A stretch of DNA of 60,000 bases from NCBI GenBank assembly GCA_029204225.1, contig CM055103.1, forward strand, positions 3,505,224 through 3,565,223. Direction: 5' to 3'. The position numbers and the translations under genes were made by a program. The notes beneath the pieces were generated by a model. That model was not told the DNA's origin, ran no database searches, and saw nothing but the letters and a program-made list of their open reading frames with translations. Source of the DNA: Diphasiastrum complanatum. Taxonomy: Eukaryota > Streptophyta > Lycopodiopsida > Lycopodiales > Lycopodiaceae. This document shows positions 9,631 through 24,060 of this stretch, in pieces. Position 1 is the first letter of the stretch, and each line of letters opens with the position of its first letter.

Positions 9631-9898
9631 TGTTGAAAAAGTACAAAAAGGACCAAGAGTGGATCCTAATCTGATCCTCAAGAGGGACTGGTTGTTAGAT
9701 TACTTGATCTATCAAACTACTTCAGATTAAGATCAATCTAGATCAATTCTAGACACAAAATCCTAACAAGAACAATCATTAATTGAAGGTAAGTGTACTT
9801 TCTGGTTTCACACGTGTGAAACACTGTTTGAGTACGGACTCCAACCTGAAAATCAAGTACACATTGATAGAATCTCAAAACAATCAAAACAAATGTGG
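9631..9898 (-). mobile_element. Fragment of LTR3
   Basis: From TGTTGAAAAAGTAC onward this closely matches the first 260 or so bases of the solo LTR at 47097-47928, including the palindrome TTCACACGTGTGAA at 9807-9820. Homology stops near 9898. There is no target duplication because the far end is missing. Confidence 0.8.
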
Positions 9899-10188
9899 AC
9901 ACATAACTCCTGATAGATTTCGGAGTTTATTCAGAAACGGTAATTGTCCATGTCGGCTGCTCTCCCAATGTAGGTATTTTGTCCACTTCCTTGTCGACCT
10001 CTATTTCAGAGGTCTTGAACTTAAGGACCCATCCACCACGGTGGACTACATCTGCTTGTTCCTTTTTGAAAGGACTTGTCTTGGATCTTTGCTTAGCCTT
10101 CTTAGCAGGAATTGATCATGGAGGTGATGACTTCCGAGAAGATAAACTCTTCTTTGAAGGTGAAGGCTTCCTAGACGATGATGTCTTG
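9899..10188 (-). other. G1 internal region, no clear gene
   Basis: This is degraded sequence between the LTR3 fragment and the gag tail of G1. Short minus-strand open pieces continue the G1 frame (EAFTFKEEF) but contain several stops. I cannot assign a domain. Confidence 0.4.
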
Positions 10189-11456
10189 CTAATTTTGACT
10201 TGTAGAATCATCCTCGACTTTGCCTTTGTTTTTATCCAGTAAGGGTGGCACATTTTTTGAATTAATCTTTTGAGGGGGATTTCCCCATTTCAGGACCGTA
10301 TTATGATGTTGCTTGGCTTGTTTCTTCGTCATTGATCCTGTGATCCTATCTTCCTTCAATATAACTGCTTTGGGCGGTTTTATTGTTGGTTCATCAGGAA
10401 CATTACACATTCCAAATCTGGTCGGATCCATATGATTTAGAATCTGCTCATCCGTAAGTTCTGCATTGTCATCATAAGTCAAGGCATGACTCACAAGTAT
10501 GAGGTCATCTTCAATCGGATCTGGTATAGGTTTCGTTGATATCCAAGCTACATTCAGCACATCCAATGGAAAAGTAATCCGTGTATCCAAAGTTTGATCT
10601 AATCATGAAATCTCGCTCAAATCTGATTGATTATCTTGTTGATACAAATACAACACCAGACATTTTCCCTAGTAGGAAAAGTCTTCGCAAACTTCTTAGG
10701 TTCCTTGTTCGCTTGTCCGTGGAAATCTTCCAATGCTTTGATCTTCTCATCAAATTGTGACTGCAGCCTTTCCATCTGTTTCTGCTAGTTCTTCCCAAGT
10801 TTCTTGAACTCATTGAGCATCATTTCTGTAGTAGTGTTGACATTCGTAGATGCAATAGTGGCGGATGTCATAGTAGTTTGCCCTACTATATAAGGCAACA
10901 TATTGATATTCGACTCATCATCTGAATCTTCATCCTCCTCCCAAATTGCATCATCCATAGCATTCTGCAAGAGTGTATAATCATTATGGCGTTTCAGCTC
11001 ACGTCTGATCCATCTAGGTAGACCTAACAAAAATCACATAATCATGGCATTTTCGTTAATCAGCTCAGGTTCGCACTCAGATCTGAGGCGTTTCACCCTT
11101 TCAATGTAATCTCGAACCATTTCCCATTTTAGTTTTACTTAAAAGTAGGAAAGGGTCTTCCATAAACTTCAAGGTTTGAATCGTGTGATAAGGGCTCTTT
11201 TAACAACCTCCCAATCTGTACACTCAGTTTCATCTTGATTATAGTACCAATCTTGTGCTACGTCTGTTAAGGCCATAGGAAATAGCTTAAGTTTATCTTG
11301 GGAGAAAATCTTGCCATAGATTTCACAGGATTCAGCATAGATATGAAGAAATCTAATTGGATCTGTTAATCCAATATATTTGGGTAGATCCAAATGGAGT
11401 GCTCTTCTAACAATAATTCGATTGACTTCCTAAGGAGCACCTCCAAGAGCAGCCAT
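10189..11456 (-). pseudogene. G1 gypsy gag
   Basis: Minus-strand gag in three open pieces. The start is probably ATG at 11454-11456 (MAALGGAP), followed by a TAG at codon 9. The core Retrotrans_gag domain lies at about 11170-11393 (LDLPKYIGLTDPIRFLHIY, then AQDWYYNQ and a C-terminal RALITRFKP). The middle piece has GLPRWIRRELKRHNDYTLL and an acidic EEDEDSDDES stretch (10785-11030). The C-terminal piece (10189-10590) is Lys/Asp-rich and I do not recognise it. Gag packages the element RNA. Several stops and frameshifts make it a pseudogene. It sits left of the leader, primer site and LTR of the same orientation, so it belongs to G1. The closest gag in the window is that of G3 at 29 kb. Confidence 0.8.
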
Positions 11457-12644
11457 CTTAATAGTTTCAAATCAAGCAGACAGTGAGATTGGATCTAGAT
11501 TTTTCAATTAAAATTATTTCAGATCAAATCTGCTAGATCTATTCCACTTTCAAGAATCTAATTCTATATCGTGAAAAAGATTTTGAAATTCAATCAATTG
11601 ATACTTCTCAAAAAACGAAAAAATTTCTCAGAATTCAAATCAGAATGTATCAAATTTGACCCAAATTTTGGCAGGGACTTGATCTGAAAAACCAGAACCT
11701 AAAAATAGTACTGGCGAAGGTTCTCTAGGCGAAGATTGACTCGGCCAAGGTTCAACAGTGCTATTTTGAGAAAAAACTCTCTGATCAAATTTTTTTGACA
11801 ATTTCTATGGAAATAACCTTTGCCAAACTCTCAGATGCAAAATCTAACACAGATAAAGCTATGGTAAGTCCGACGAAGGTTTTCGAAACAAGAAAATAAA
11901 GTTTTTGTAATTTAGCGAGGGAAAAATCAATATTTTCTATGATCTAGACAAGAAGAATCTTTGCGGAACTCAAAAGTAGTTTTCTACTATAAATATAATG
12001 TTCTAAAAACTCGGCGAAGGTTTTGACGAAGGGTCAAGAGTAATACTGGTATTTTTGCAAAAAGTGACTTTTTTGACAAAAATATGGCAATATGACAACT
12101 GATTTTCTGAAAATTCTTCTATTTTTGGTATTATTTTTCGTCGACCTGACAGTAGATAGATCTAAATCACACCTATGCACAGTGAATCGGACGAAGGTTA
12201 TTTTTCTGTATTTTTAGGGTTTTGGTGATTTTTCGATGTTTTTTGACGATTTTTCTGATGTTTTTGAAAATCTGTTGGGAATTAATCTTCCCCCTTCAAA
12301 CTGAAGGTGTCTGCAACTCCGCAAAGGTTTCTTGAAAGAGGGGAAAAAGTTACCAACTTTGATGACGATTTTTGCCTCCTTTTGACCAAAATCTGGCATA
12401 TTTGACCGATTTTTGTTGTTTTTTCCGATATCTCAGATCCAAATGAATCTTGAGATTGGTGATCTAAATAGCTTTCCCTGTTTAACAATCAAATTAGCTT
12501 TCAGACAAGCAAATCCACTAAAATCAACCAAAATCACTCCCAAACTAATCCTAAATGTAGATGTAACACTATTCATGCAACAACAAGATGCCTAGTGCAA
12601 GCTAACCATCCAACAAACATGCTGCAAACTAAAAAATTGTCATA
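11457..12644 (-). other. G1 leader
   Basis: About 1.2 kb of AT-rich untranslated leader between primer site and gag, with many runs of T on the plus strand and no credible ORF. Its LTR-proximal part is repeated at 48334-48807 (-) and 24061-24429 (+), so it is a fixed part of the G1 family. Confidence 0.7.
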
Positions 12645-12664
12645 GCTCCCTGGCAACGGTGCCA
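12645..12664 (-). promoter_or_regulatory. G1 primer-binding site
   Basis: The minus strand reads TGGCACCGTTGCCAGGGAGC, four bases from the LTR. This is a diverged form of the TGGCGCCGTTGCC primer site common in plant gypsy elements; the copy at 48808-48827 keeps the G/C version. Confidence 0.88.
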
Positions 12665-12668
12665 AAAT

Positions 12669-13413
12669 TGTAGTGGATTTCTTTTCTTGCCTAAACTCAA
12701 ACCAAGATCTAGTCAATCTAGCATCAAAGAGACGAAGTTAGTTGTCACGCGTAGATTCGTTCCCATGAGAGCGATAGTATAGTTCAGATTTCAGCATGAA
12801 TGAAGATCCACATCTAATTCTAACATCCATTAACCCTAAACATTAACACTACATCCATTAACACTAGATCCACAACAAAGATAGCTTACTCTTTCTCTCT
12901 CTCCCTTTCACCCTCATAAAAAGTATAATAACATGCAATCCCAATACGAATTAGATCCAACAATTAGCAAAATCCAAATAAAGCATGAGAGATGGAGGAA
13001 AAGTGATAGAGAGAAAGGACATTCATCAATCCATTTCACAAGAGAAACAATCTGTTTTATTGAAATGAGAAAATGAACATGTGTAGGAACTCGAGTTGGT
13101 CCCTTTTTATATTAAAGAGGTGGACCCTGGCCTCTGAATCCTATTGGTCCCTTTCTGCCTCCCTAATTTTTCAAACTCAAAAAAGAGTGGGAACCATCCA
13201 AAATTGGAGGGAAACCCAAATTTATTCACTAACTTGACATTTAGGCCCTGCAACATTAAAAGTCCCACAAAAAGGCCTAAAGTCCTTTTATTGACTTGTA
13301 ATTAATCAAATTTCATGTGATCATCAGGTTGGACTCACACATGCAGGGTGCCAAATCCCTCTCACTTATTAACTAGGGTTAGGGTTGCCTTGGGATCCGC
13401 AAATGCTCCAAAA
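12669..13413 (-). repeat. G1 5' LTR (copy R1)
   Basis: A 745-bp LTR that starts TGTAGTGG on the plus strand and ends CTCCAAAA where copy R2 has CTCCAACA, so the terminal dinucleotide has decayed here. It matches R2 (48832-49561) and, inverted, R3 (20114-20858). The TATA region near 13106 is mutated compared with R3. Confidence 0.9.
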
Positions 13414-13414
13414 G

Positions 13415-14137
13415 TGGCAGTTTCAGCTCATTTATGCAGACAGACTATTTACGTCCAATTTCCACCGCTTATCAGCAAGCACTGAAACGGAACTGGACGG
13501 ATGCCAGCGAAAACCAACCAACTGGCAATCACATTTGACGACCTAATTTATTAGTAAAGATAGTTGTTCATATAGTTTTCAAGTTATGAAGAAGCATTTG
13601 AATAGTTAGCTCTCTCTCTCTCTCTCTCAAACGTGCGAGCTTGAACACTCATGAGCATTCTAGCTCACTTCTTAGAGTTGTTTTAGAGATTGCTATTGCG
13701 CTATTGCTTATCAACATTGTGCTTAGTTCAAACTTTCATTTTAGCCGCTCAGAGATAGCATAGAGTACTCGACTTCGATCCGCAACTTATTGTAATCATT
13801 TTACTTCTGTTTTGTTTTCATACTGAATCAATACTATCCTTTATTGCGTTCAACTTTGTCTCAGAATGTAAGCGTTTTCTGTACTTCTTCGTGACTAATT
13901 ATTTGTCTAGCAATTCGTGAATGATTCGCGACAAAGTATTGGTCTGATAATTCAATGCATTATTGTTTGGCTACGTAATCACTGTAGTACTGATGATTTC
14001 AAAGTTAGTTACTATTTGATCAAAGAGAAAGATAGTTTATTCCATCATGCACGAAAAGTTTTCTTTCTAGATCGTTGAACTATTTTCATTCGTTTCTTTT
14101 TGAATTTGACCTATCTTCTGCACACCTCTTTCCGACA
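13415..14137 (+). repeat. Copia-type LTR L1 (first copy)
   Basis: It starts TGGCAGTTTC, ends TTCCGACA and is followed by an initiator-Met primer site (TGGTATTAGAGC, one change) at 14138-14149. It contains a (TC)n run at 13611-13628. It stands one base from the G1 LTR and points the other way. A second copy at 49563-50342 has the same arrangement. Only about 130 bases of its internal leader remain before the (TA)n run, and the coding region of this element is not in the window. Confidence 0.82.
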
Positions 14138-17350
<3,213 letters not shown>

Positions 17351-18250
17351 TGTATTATTCTATGAGGATGATTTGACAATCTAAAAATTATTAATAACTT
17401 TTAGATAAGAGCTCTGAGTATTCGTTATGATTGTAAGTCTCTCATCAATAGTAGTAATAATTTTGTTTCTTGGATCATCCCATTTGTATACCTTATCATT
17501 CAGATGACAATCGACTAGGTTGCGCTAAATATTTCTAACGTGATGGTAGGTTAATCTCTTTTGGTATTCTCGTAAGATTGGATGATTGTGAATCTAAATA
17601 ATGAAGTACTTGCTCGTTGGTTGGTCCTTCATCAATCATCGTTCATGATACCTTCATCTGTAATTTCCACAATAAACAACAGATTGGTAGCCATTCTATT
17701 TGAATAAGCTGAGCATCTATAGAAGAAACATAAAATGCATCCATAATTGGTTGATCTATGCATGTAGATGTTATCCTTATCGATCTCTAAAATTTGGATA
17801 ATACTTCATTACTGCATCTTTGAGCATCTACACAATCAATGGTCGCTAAGACATGGCCCCAATTAATGATATTTGTAGATTGTGCATAATGTCATCAAAT
17901 GGTTGGAGAAACATTGGTTTCATCACACATTAAACATTCATCTTCTTCTTGTACAAGTTTTGTTTTACCAATAGTGTAATCAACTGATATAATGTGATCT
18001 CGATTACAAAAGATGATTTGTTGTTTTTTCCAATCTTGAATCACTTCGACATTAGTTAACCATGTGGTTCCCAATACAAATTTATATGCGGACTTTTCAT
18101 GTGGAAGATCTAGCACTACACAATCAACAACAAACTTCAGATCTGCGATCTTAATGGGTACGACATTGATGTGTCCATATGGTTCGTCGGTCGAAGGTTG
18201 ATCAACTAAGTTCAGCCGGTACTTGGGTGGAACAATAGGTCCTACGCTTG
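17351..18250 (-). pseudogene. Gypsy protease-like segment upstream of P1
   Basis: The minus-strand piece at 17895-18116 reads as an RVP-type retropepsin tail (FVLGTTWLTNVEVIQDW, then KQQIIF). The DSG/DTG active-site segment itself was not found. The position upstream of RT fits gag-pro-pol order. The remaining sequence to 17351 is a broken linker. Confidence 0.55.
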
Positions 18251-18389
18251 ATAGAATTTTTCAATTCACAAATGCCAATAGAATTCGCGGAACGCTTGAT
18301 AGAATTTTATCAATTCACAAATAAAAACCTATGCCCACAAACCCAACAACTGATAAGTTTTGCTACTGGTGTCACAGCGTAACCACATA
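18251..18389. repeat. Short direct repeat next to LTR4
   Basis: CGCTTGATAGAATTT and CAATTCACAAAT occur twice within 18245-18330, about 50 bases apart. It may mark the distal end of LTR4, but no boundary could be fixed. Confidence 0.5.
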
Positions 18390-18975
18390 TCTATAATGTC
18401 TCATTCACTCAACAAATAGACGAGTCTTTCTCACATTCACAATTCACATCAATTAATATCAGAATACTACAAGTTTTCAACACACAATCGTATACAACAA
18501 ACAGTACATAGAAATGATAATAAGTACTCCAAGGATTCTCATTCCAATGACAATAACTTCTTACAAAACTTCATGCAATATATGCGGCCCACTCATCAAC
18601 TCTGCTAATCACTAGTCTGATCACCAACACATCGTATCGACTATTCTTCTCTAGATTTCCCATCGGCTCTCCCATCTCTAGACTATTCGATCTCTACACA
18701 CTCACACTCTTCCCATCATCAACTCTTGTTGCAGCCCCCTCTTTTGTCCATCTCCCTTCTTTTCTATTATTTTATACTTCTTACCTGCCATCGAGTTTCT
18801 TGGCTCTTTCTTTCCACAACCGAATATTGTTGAACTTCCCACTAAGAGATCACATCCAACTAACTCTTACGTAACTAACTATTCTTTTCTCAACTCATGG
18901 TCTTACACAACAAGATTCTATGGTTGGGTTCACAAGTACAAGTCTAGCTACTATAGTTCTTGGATCCACTGACAC
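18390..18975 (-). mobile_element. LTR4, copy in 18-kb region
   Basis: On the minus strand it begins TGTCAGTGGATCC, has a TATAAAATAAT box and a GTACTGTTTGTTG stretch, and matches 39469-40060 (+). Both copies abut the same family A sequence (ATATTCCTTCGACTG), so the insertion predates the duplication. The distal end is unclear (18280-18390). Confidence 0.65.
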
Positions 18976-19562
18976 CAAAAATATTCCTTCGACTGATTGT
19001 GATATTGGTAGAGAATCTACCAACAATTGGCAAGATGCTAGATGATGGTCTCCAAGTTGATTTTGGAAAAGATGCTTGCTTGGTTAAGAGGGATGGTGAT
19101 GTCATGGTAGCAAGTGGGACTAGATGTGGTAATCTTTTCAAGATTGATGCTAATCCTTGTGGAAGTGTGGCCAAGAGGAGCTTGGATCATCTCAAGGAGG
19201 ATAAGGCAAGTGATGTGACTCAACCTATGTTCCAAGATGGTGCTTTGGCAAAAGCACATGGAGATGGTTATTGCCAAGGAGGGTGACTTCTCATCAAATA
19301 TCTTATCTTGTGCATTTGGATGATCTCATTTCGTCATGTAGAAGCGCAGATGGTGCCATTTCATGTGGCCAAGAGGAGCTTGGATCATCTCAAGGAGAAT
19401 AAGGCAAGTGATGTACCTCAACCTATGTTCCAAGATGGTGCTTTGGCAAAAGCACATGGAGATGGTTATTGCCAAGGAGGTCTAATTATCATCAAATATC
19501 TTATCTTCTTCATTTGGATGATCTCATTATCCCAATTAAGTGCCAATGTCGAGAAGAAATAA
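18976..19562 (+). repeat. Repeat family A, upstream part, with 198-bp tandem duplication
   Basis: It matches the minus strand of 39000-39468. The peptide LQVDFGKDACLVKRDGDV resembles the segment between protease and integrase in copia pol (compare FNVDFASNECFIKKKGKI in C1), so this end of family A probably derives from copia. The block beginning GTGGCCAAGAGGAG is duplicated in tandem (19167 and 19365, period 198 bp, 66 codons). The sequence after about 19300 continues the family A reading. It ends where an unrelated ORF starts. Confidence 0.75.
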
Positions 19563-20063
19563 ATGGAAAGATTTGGGATTGGCTATGGACAAGATTACAA
19601 TCCATACGTGCAATTGGCCAATCATCCATTAGCCCTACAGTTGGACAATATCAGTGGATTTCCACCGGGCTTACAAGCGTACCAGCGGGAGTATCTACAC
19701 TCTCCCAATCTGACAATGCGACAATCGACAATGTTTGCAAAAGATTTAACTCTGTTGGCATCAGTGGCAACCAGATGGGATGATTGCCTATCTCCTCTGG
19801 CATTCGATCCAAATAAGCCAATGGCCTCAGAGAATTTCAAAGATCAGCTGCCGGTTGCTCATTTATATTTTCTTGCGGCAATGATGGGAGGCTCCTGGGA
19901 ATCTCATTTCACATCATGGACAACCTCAAAATGGATTGCAGGAGCCCATCGTTGTTATCTGCCACACAATTTGGATTTTAATACTACTCGCCTTGACTTT
20001 ATGGAGAAGGTGCAGTACCATTTAATAAAGATTCATCGCGAAGCCAATAAAAGTACCCAATAA
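19563..20063 (+). CDS. Unknown 166-aa ORF just before a G1-family 3' LTR
   Basis: I do not recognise this protein. It is open from MERFGIGYGQDYN to the stop at 20061-20063. The composition looks like real coding sequence: Trp-rich C-terminal half (DCLSPLAFDP, GGSWESHFTSW, TTSKWIAGAHRC) and a helical end (LDFMEKVQYHLIKIHREANK). There is no transmembrane segment, no zinc knuckle and no pol motif. The stop is about 50 bases before a GGTGGGGGA polypurine tract and the LTR at 20114, so it occupies the extreme 3' end of a plus-strand G1-type element. It could be an accessory ORF, a captured host fragment, or the C-terminus of a longer protein whose 5' part was replaced by family A sequence at 19562. 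Confidence 0.55.
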   Translation: MERFGIGYGQDYNPYVQLANHPLALQLDNISGFPPGLQAYQREYLHSPNLTMRQSTMFAKDLTLLASVATRWDDCLSPLAFDPNKPMASENFKDQLPVAHLYFLAAMMGGSWESHFTSWTTSKWIAGAHRCYLPHNLDFNTTRLDFMEKVQYHLIKIHREANKSTQ

Positions 20064-20097
20064 CTGCATATTGCAAGTGTCGTGGGACCACCACCAG

Positions 20098-20113
20098 TTT
20101 TGGTGGGGGATAC
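20098..20113 (+). other. Polypurine tract of G1-family element
   Basis: TTTTGGTGGGGGATAC sits directly before TGTTGGAG of the LTR, the standard plus-strand primer position. It shows that 20114-20858 is a 3' LTR. Confidence 0.8.
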
Positions 20114-20858
20114 TGTTGGAGGGTTTGCGGATCCCAAGGCTAACCTAACTCTAGTTAATAAGTGAGAGGGATAAGGCACCCTACGTGTGTAAGTCCAACC
20201 CAATGATCACATAGAGATTTGATTAATTACAAGTCAATAGAAGGACTTTAGGCCTTTTTGCGGGACTTTTAATGTCGTAGGGCCTAATGTCAAGTTAGTG
20301 AATAAATTTGGGTTTCCCTCCAATTGTGGATGGTTCTTGCTCTTTTTTAAATTTGAGTAATTAGGGAGGCAGAAATGGACCAATAGGATTCAAAGGCTTG
20401 GGTTCTCCTCTCTACTATAAAAAGGGACCAACTCGAGTTCCTACACATGTTCATTTCCTCATTTCAATAAAGTAGATTGGTTCTCTTGTGAAATGGATTG
20501 ATGAATGTCCTTGCTCTCTATCACTTTTCCCCCATCTCTCATGCGGTTTTTGGATTTTGCTAATTGTTGGATCTGATTGTTATTGGGATTGCATGTTATT
20601 ATACTTTTTATCAGGGAGAAAGGGAGAGAGAGAAAGAGTAAGCTATCTTTGTTGTGTATCTAGTGTTAATGGATGTAGTGTTAATGTTTAGGATTAATGG
20701 ATGTTAGAGGTAGATGTGGATCTTCATTCATCCTGAAATCTGAACTATACAATCGCTCTCATGGAAACAAATCTACGCGTGACAACTAACTTTGTCTCTT
20801 TGATGCTAGATTGACTAGATCTTGATTTGAGATTAGGAAAGGAAAGAATCCCACTACA
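20114..20858 (+). repeat. G1-family 3' LTR (copy R3)
   Basis: A 745-bp LTR from TGTTGGAGGG to CCCACTACA. It has a TATAAAAAG box near 20417 and AATAAA near 20466. It is the inverted match of R1 and R2. The 3' flank starts GTCAC, and the 5' flank of R2 read in the element's orientation ends GTCAC. Confidence 0.92.
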
Positions 20859-20967
20859 GTCACTCTGTAGAAATGAACTAAAATTGCCACAGGCAAAAAA
20901 ATACGACAATGTCGAGATTTTGCAAAAAAGACGACAATGTCCTTAAATCCTATTTAGGGTAGCCCTA
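20859..20967 (+). other. Flank of R3 ending in target duplication
   Basis: A short non-coding stretch also present after the LTR end at 35355. The last five bases, CCCTA (20963-20967), are the left target duplication of the solo LTR. Confidence 0.7.
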
Positions 20968-22751
20968 TGTCGCGACATACCAACAACAAAATGATTGATA
21001 TTTGTAGTATAAACGGGTATCGTTCCTACTAGAGAGCAATAAAAAGGCTAATACTGTCATTCTTAGTGCAAAACCAGAAATAACTAAGAATGAATGGAGT
21101 GGAGAGGAGAAGTGATTGCAAACTGATCATCAACAGATGTTTCCACAAGGGGCTGCCAGTACAACCGTACAAAGAAAACAAACACCCAAGAGAAAAATAC
21201 TGAATACTTCAGTATGGTTTTCAGATTCAAATGGGAGTGAACTCAAGAAAGCAAATACTTCGGCAAAAGGAAAAATCACACAGTGTTTCCATTATCTTGA
21301 CAGTAGCTTATCATGAATCTAACTCCTATGATCTATGCAAATCACAAGATTGAAGGCTAGAGACACTTCACTAATCAATTCCAGTCCAAACATTGTGTAT
21401 AGGCACAAACAATACAGTGCCATAAACTTTCTATTACCGAAATGAATCACCATGAAAAGCACAGAAGGTATTCACAATAGAAACAAGTTGTGTGTGATTC
21501 AGAACACTCAGATTTACATTATTTGTATTCACCATCTGCAGAGTACAAAGATATATTCATTACAGTCTAGACACTGCAAAGAAGAGGGGTTGCTATACCT
21601 CTATACAAGAATCTGAGAACACAAAGGTTCTGAACTTGTAGATGAATAGCAAAAGCAGTAAATCTACATTAAAGCACCAACAGAGCTTCTGAGCCTATGT
21701 TCTACATTGTATCTGAATGAACTACAATGGCATAAGACTAGCATAATATAACCAGAGAGATCCGTGCTAGAGAGAAGAGGGCTCTGCAACTGCTTCAAGA
21801 ATGAGAACAAATGAGTATTTGACATCTGGAACAGGGCTTTCACAAGCCAATAGCATACTGCCACAGTAGGATCAATAGTTAGAAAGTAGGGTTGATGTCT
21901 CAAGTAAGGAAAAACAGCCAGGTCAAAGATGAATGAGGGTTGCTGGCCATTTGCAAACTGCCTTGAATTTGCAACCAACTTTGGAGTGCACTGGAGCTGT
22001 CACAAATTTGATAGATGGCCAGTAATTAGAACATTGCCCTGCATATAAGAAGAGGTGAATGAAGGCTAAATGAAGTGTGACCTACGTGTAGAACAACCTC
22101 TATTCGCTACACTGAGACAAAAGAAATGCGAAGGTGGGCTGTCAAGAAGACATACTTCCCTAAAAAATCTGAAAGGAGAGAGAGAGAGAAGTGCGACAGT
22201 TGCCTCAAGAACTGCGAAGGTGGGAGGCTCTGGCTGCGTGGAGGTGCTCCGACGTAGGCACTAAAGAATGAACGAGGCTCCAAAAATTTTGAATAGTGCG
22301 AAATGTGCGACAATGGCCCTTCAGATCTATAGTGCCTTGCCTTTGAAAATAGCGAGTTGCCCTTAGGAAATGCGAAGATGGCTGCCATTGAAACTTGACT
22401 CTCTCACAAAGCCGAATAATGCAAGAATGCCGACTGGTTTCAAGCCTTCTTTAGCCAATGATTTTTTGAATAAACTTCTGTCTTACATGAGCATTACCTC
22501 AATATTAAATTACAAATGGTCTTTGTATAGACTATGTCGTTCAGATATCACTTTAAAAAGTAAAGGCTAGCCATAGCCATATGCCAAATTCATAAGTAGT
22601 AAAATGGTGTTTAGTTCCATAGGACAGATTTGACTCATACCACACTAAGTGCAACTAATAAATAGGCTATACATAACGGCAAAGGTAAAGGCTTAAGATT
22701 TAGCAACAAAAAGCTAAAAATGGAGTAAAGAGCCATAGCCAGGGCTCCACA
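20968..22751. mobile_element. Solo LTR LS1, 1784 bp, with target duplication
   Basis: It starts TGTCGCGACATACC, ends GGCTCCACA, and is bounded by CCCTA on both sides (20963-20967, 22752-22756). The empty site is intact at 35458-35462 in a paralogous copy. The TG...CA termini and five-base duplication point to an LTR; size and lack of internal genes favour a solo LTR. No second copy exists in the window and no credible ORF is inside it, so the orientation is not determined. Confidence 0.85.
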
Positions 22752-22756
22752 CCCTA

Positions 22757-23064
22757 CACTTTGCCAGTGTCATTTCCATAACATTTGAGGCACTTTGGAA
22801 AAAGCAAAAAATGTGACTTTGCATATTTACTTGTAATTCCTGACAGGCGACAGTGTCACTAAAATGCGAAAATGGCGACACTGCATATTTACTCGTAAAT
22901 CTTGACAGGCTAAAAATGTGACATTGTTGTCAATTTTCGTGTATTTCTGCAGATAGTGTAGAAACACTTGTAAATCTATAGACTGTGTAAGAACACGGAA
23001 AAATCCACCAAACTGGATAAAGAATGGATGAAGATTTAAACCGATTAGTCAAATAGTAAGAAGG
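22757..23064 (+). repeat. Flank with imperfect short repeats
   Basis: Two diverged copies of a unit of about 65 bases (GCATATTTACTYGTAAWYYYTGACAGGC) at about 22820 and 22880. The stretch is repeated at 35463-35764 and has no ORF. Confidence 0.6.
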
Positions 23065-24060
23065 AGAATAATCCAACAATATCTAGATGACGTTGGTGTT
23101 AAATCTAAAAATTGTGAACATCTTGATGCTCTTGGAAAAAAAATTATCCAATGCAGGAAGTATGGAATTTCACTGAATCCGGAGAAATATCAGATTTGGA
23201 TAACACATAGTGATGTCTTAGGACATATCATATCCAAAGATGGTATCTCGACGGATCCGGCTAAGGTGAAAGTTATTCAAGAAATGCCACTACCGGCCAT
23301 GGTAAAGGAAAATTTAATCTATATCTTTGTAGGCCATTGTAATTATCACCGCATATTTATTCTTCATTTTGCAGGAGAACCCAGATTAGTTCATGAAAAT
23401 GTTATAGATGCAAAATGGACCAAAGAAAGAATACAAGCAGTCGAGGATTTGAAGCACGCACTTGTCACTACACCCATTCTCCGAGCACTGAACTCCCAAT
23501 TGGAATTTCATGTTCATATTGACGCTAGTAACTATTCTATAAGAGTCATAACAAAACAGGTGGGAGAATTTGGGAAAGATTACGCGATTCAAATCCTCAG
23601 TACACAATCAGTTTCTAACGAAGTAAATTATTCCACAGCCGAAAGAGAAGCTTTAACAATGATATACATTGTACAATAATTATGCCATAGTCTGGTAGAA
23701 AATCAGTTTAGATTCTATCCGATCATCAAGCATTGCTATATTTGTTGAATAAACCATGCGACACTGGTCATATAGCAAGATGGCTACTTTGCTTCTAGAT
23801 TTCGATTTTAAGATTATTGTAAGAAAAGGTAAGCAACATATTCTTGCCGATGATTTATCTAGAATACCATCAGCCGAGAAAGTCACAAAACTGATATATG
23901 ATGATTTACCTTATGCCTACCTATTCCAAATAGACGCTACTCCTAGATGGGCTGAAGAGATAGTATCATTCTTATCATCCAAAGTAATGGATCCAACTAT
24001 GTCTAAAGTCGATCAATGCAAACTGATTTTGAAATCTAGACCTTACCTGACAATTGTATA
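23065..24060 (+). pseudogene. Gypsy pol P2, 3' RT and RNase H fragment
   Basis: Open from the RT catalytic box (QQYLDDVGVKSKNCEHL) through the connection domain (HSDVLGHIISKDG, GHCNYHRIF) and RNase H (LEFHVHIDASNYS, AEREALTMIY). It then meets TAA near 23677 and frameshifts. A later piece (RIPSAEKVTKLIYDD, DATPRWAEEIVSFLSS) ends at 24060 in the same place as the P4 and P5 frames. All of RT before YLDD is absent, and the break coincides with that of P3 and the small P6 piece, so the truncated form itself was multiplied. Integrase is missing; G1 leader follows directly. Confidence 0.85.

Noticed and set aside
19563-20063. Host protein-coding gene
   Set aside because: It is enclosed by repeat sequence and a polypurine tract/LTR, so an element ORF is simpler. 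Not excluded.
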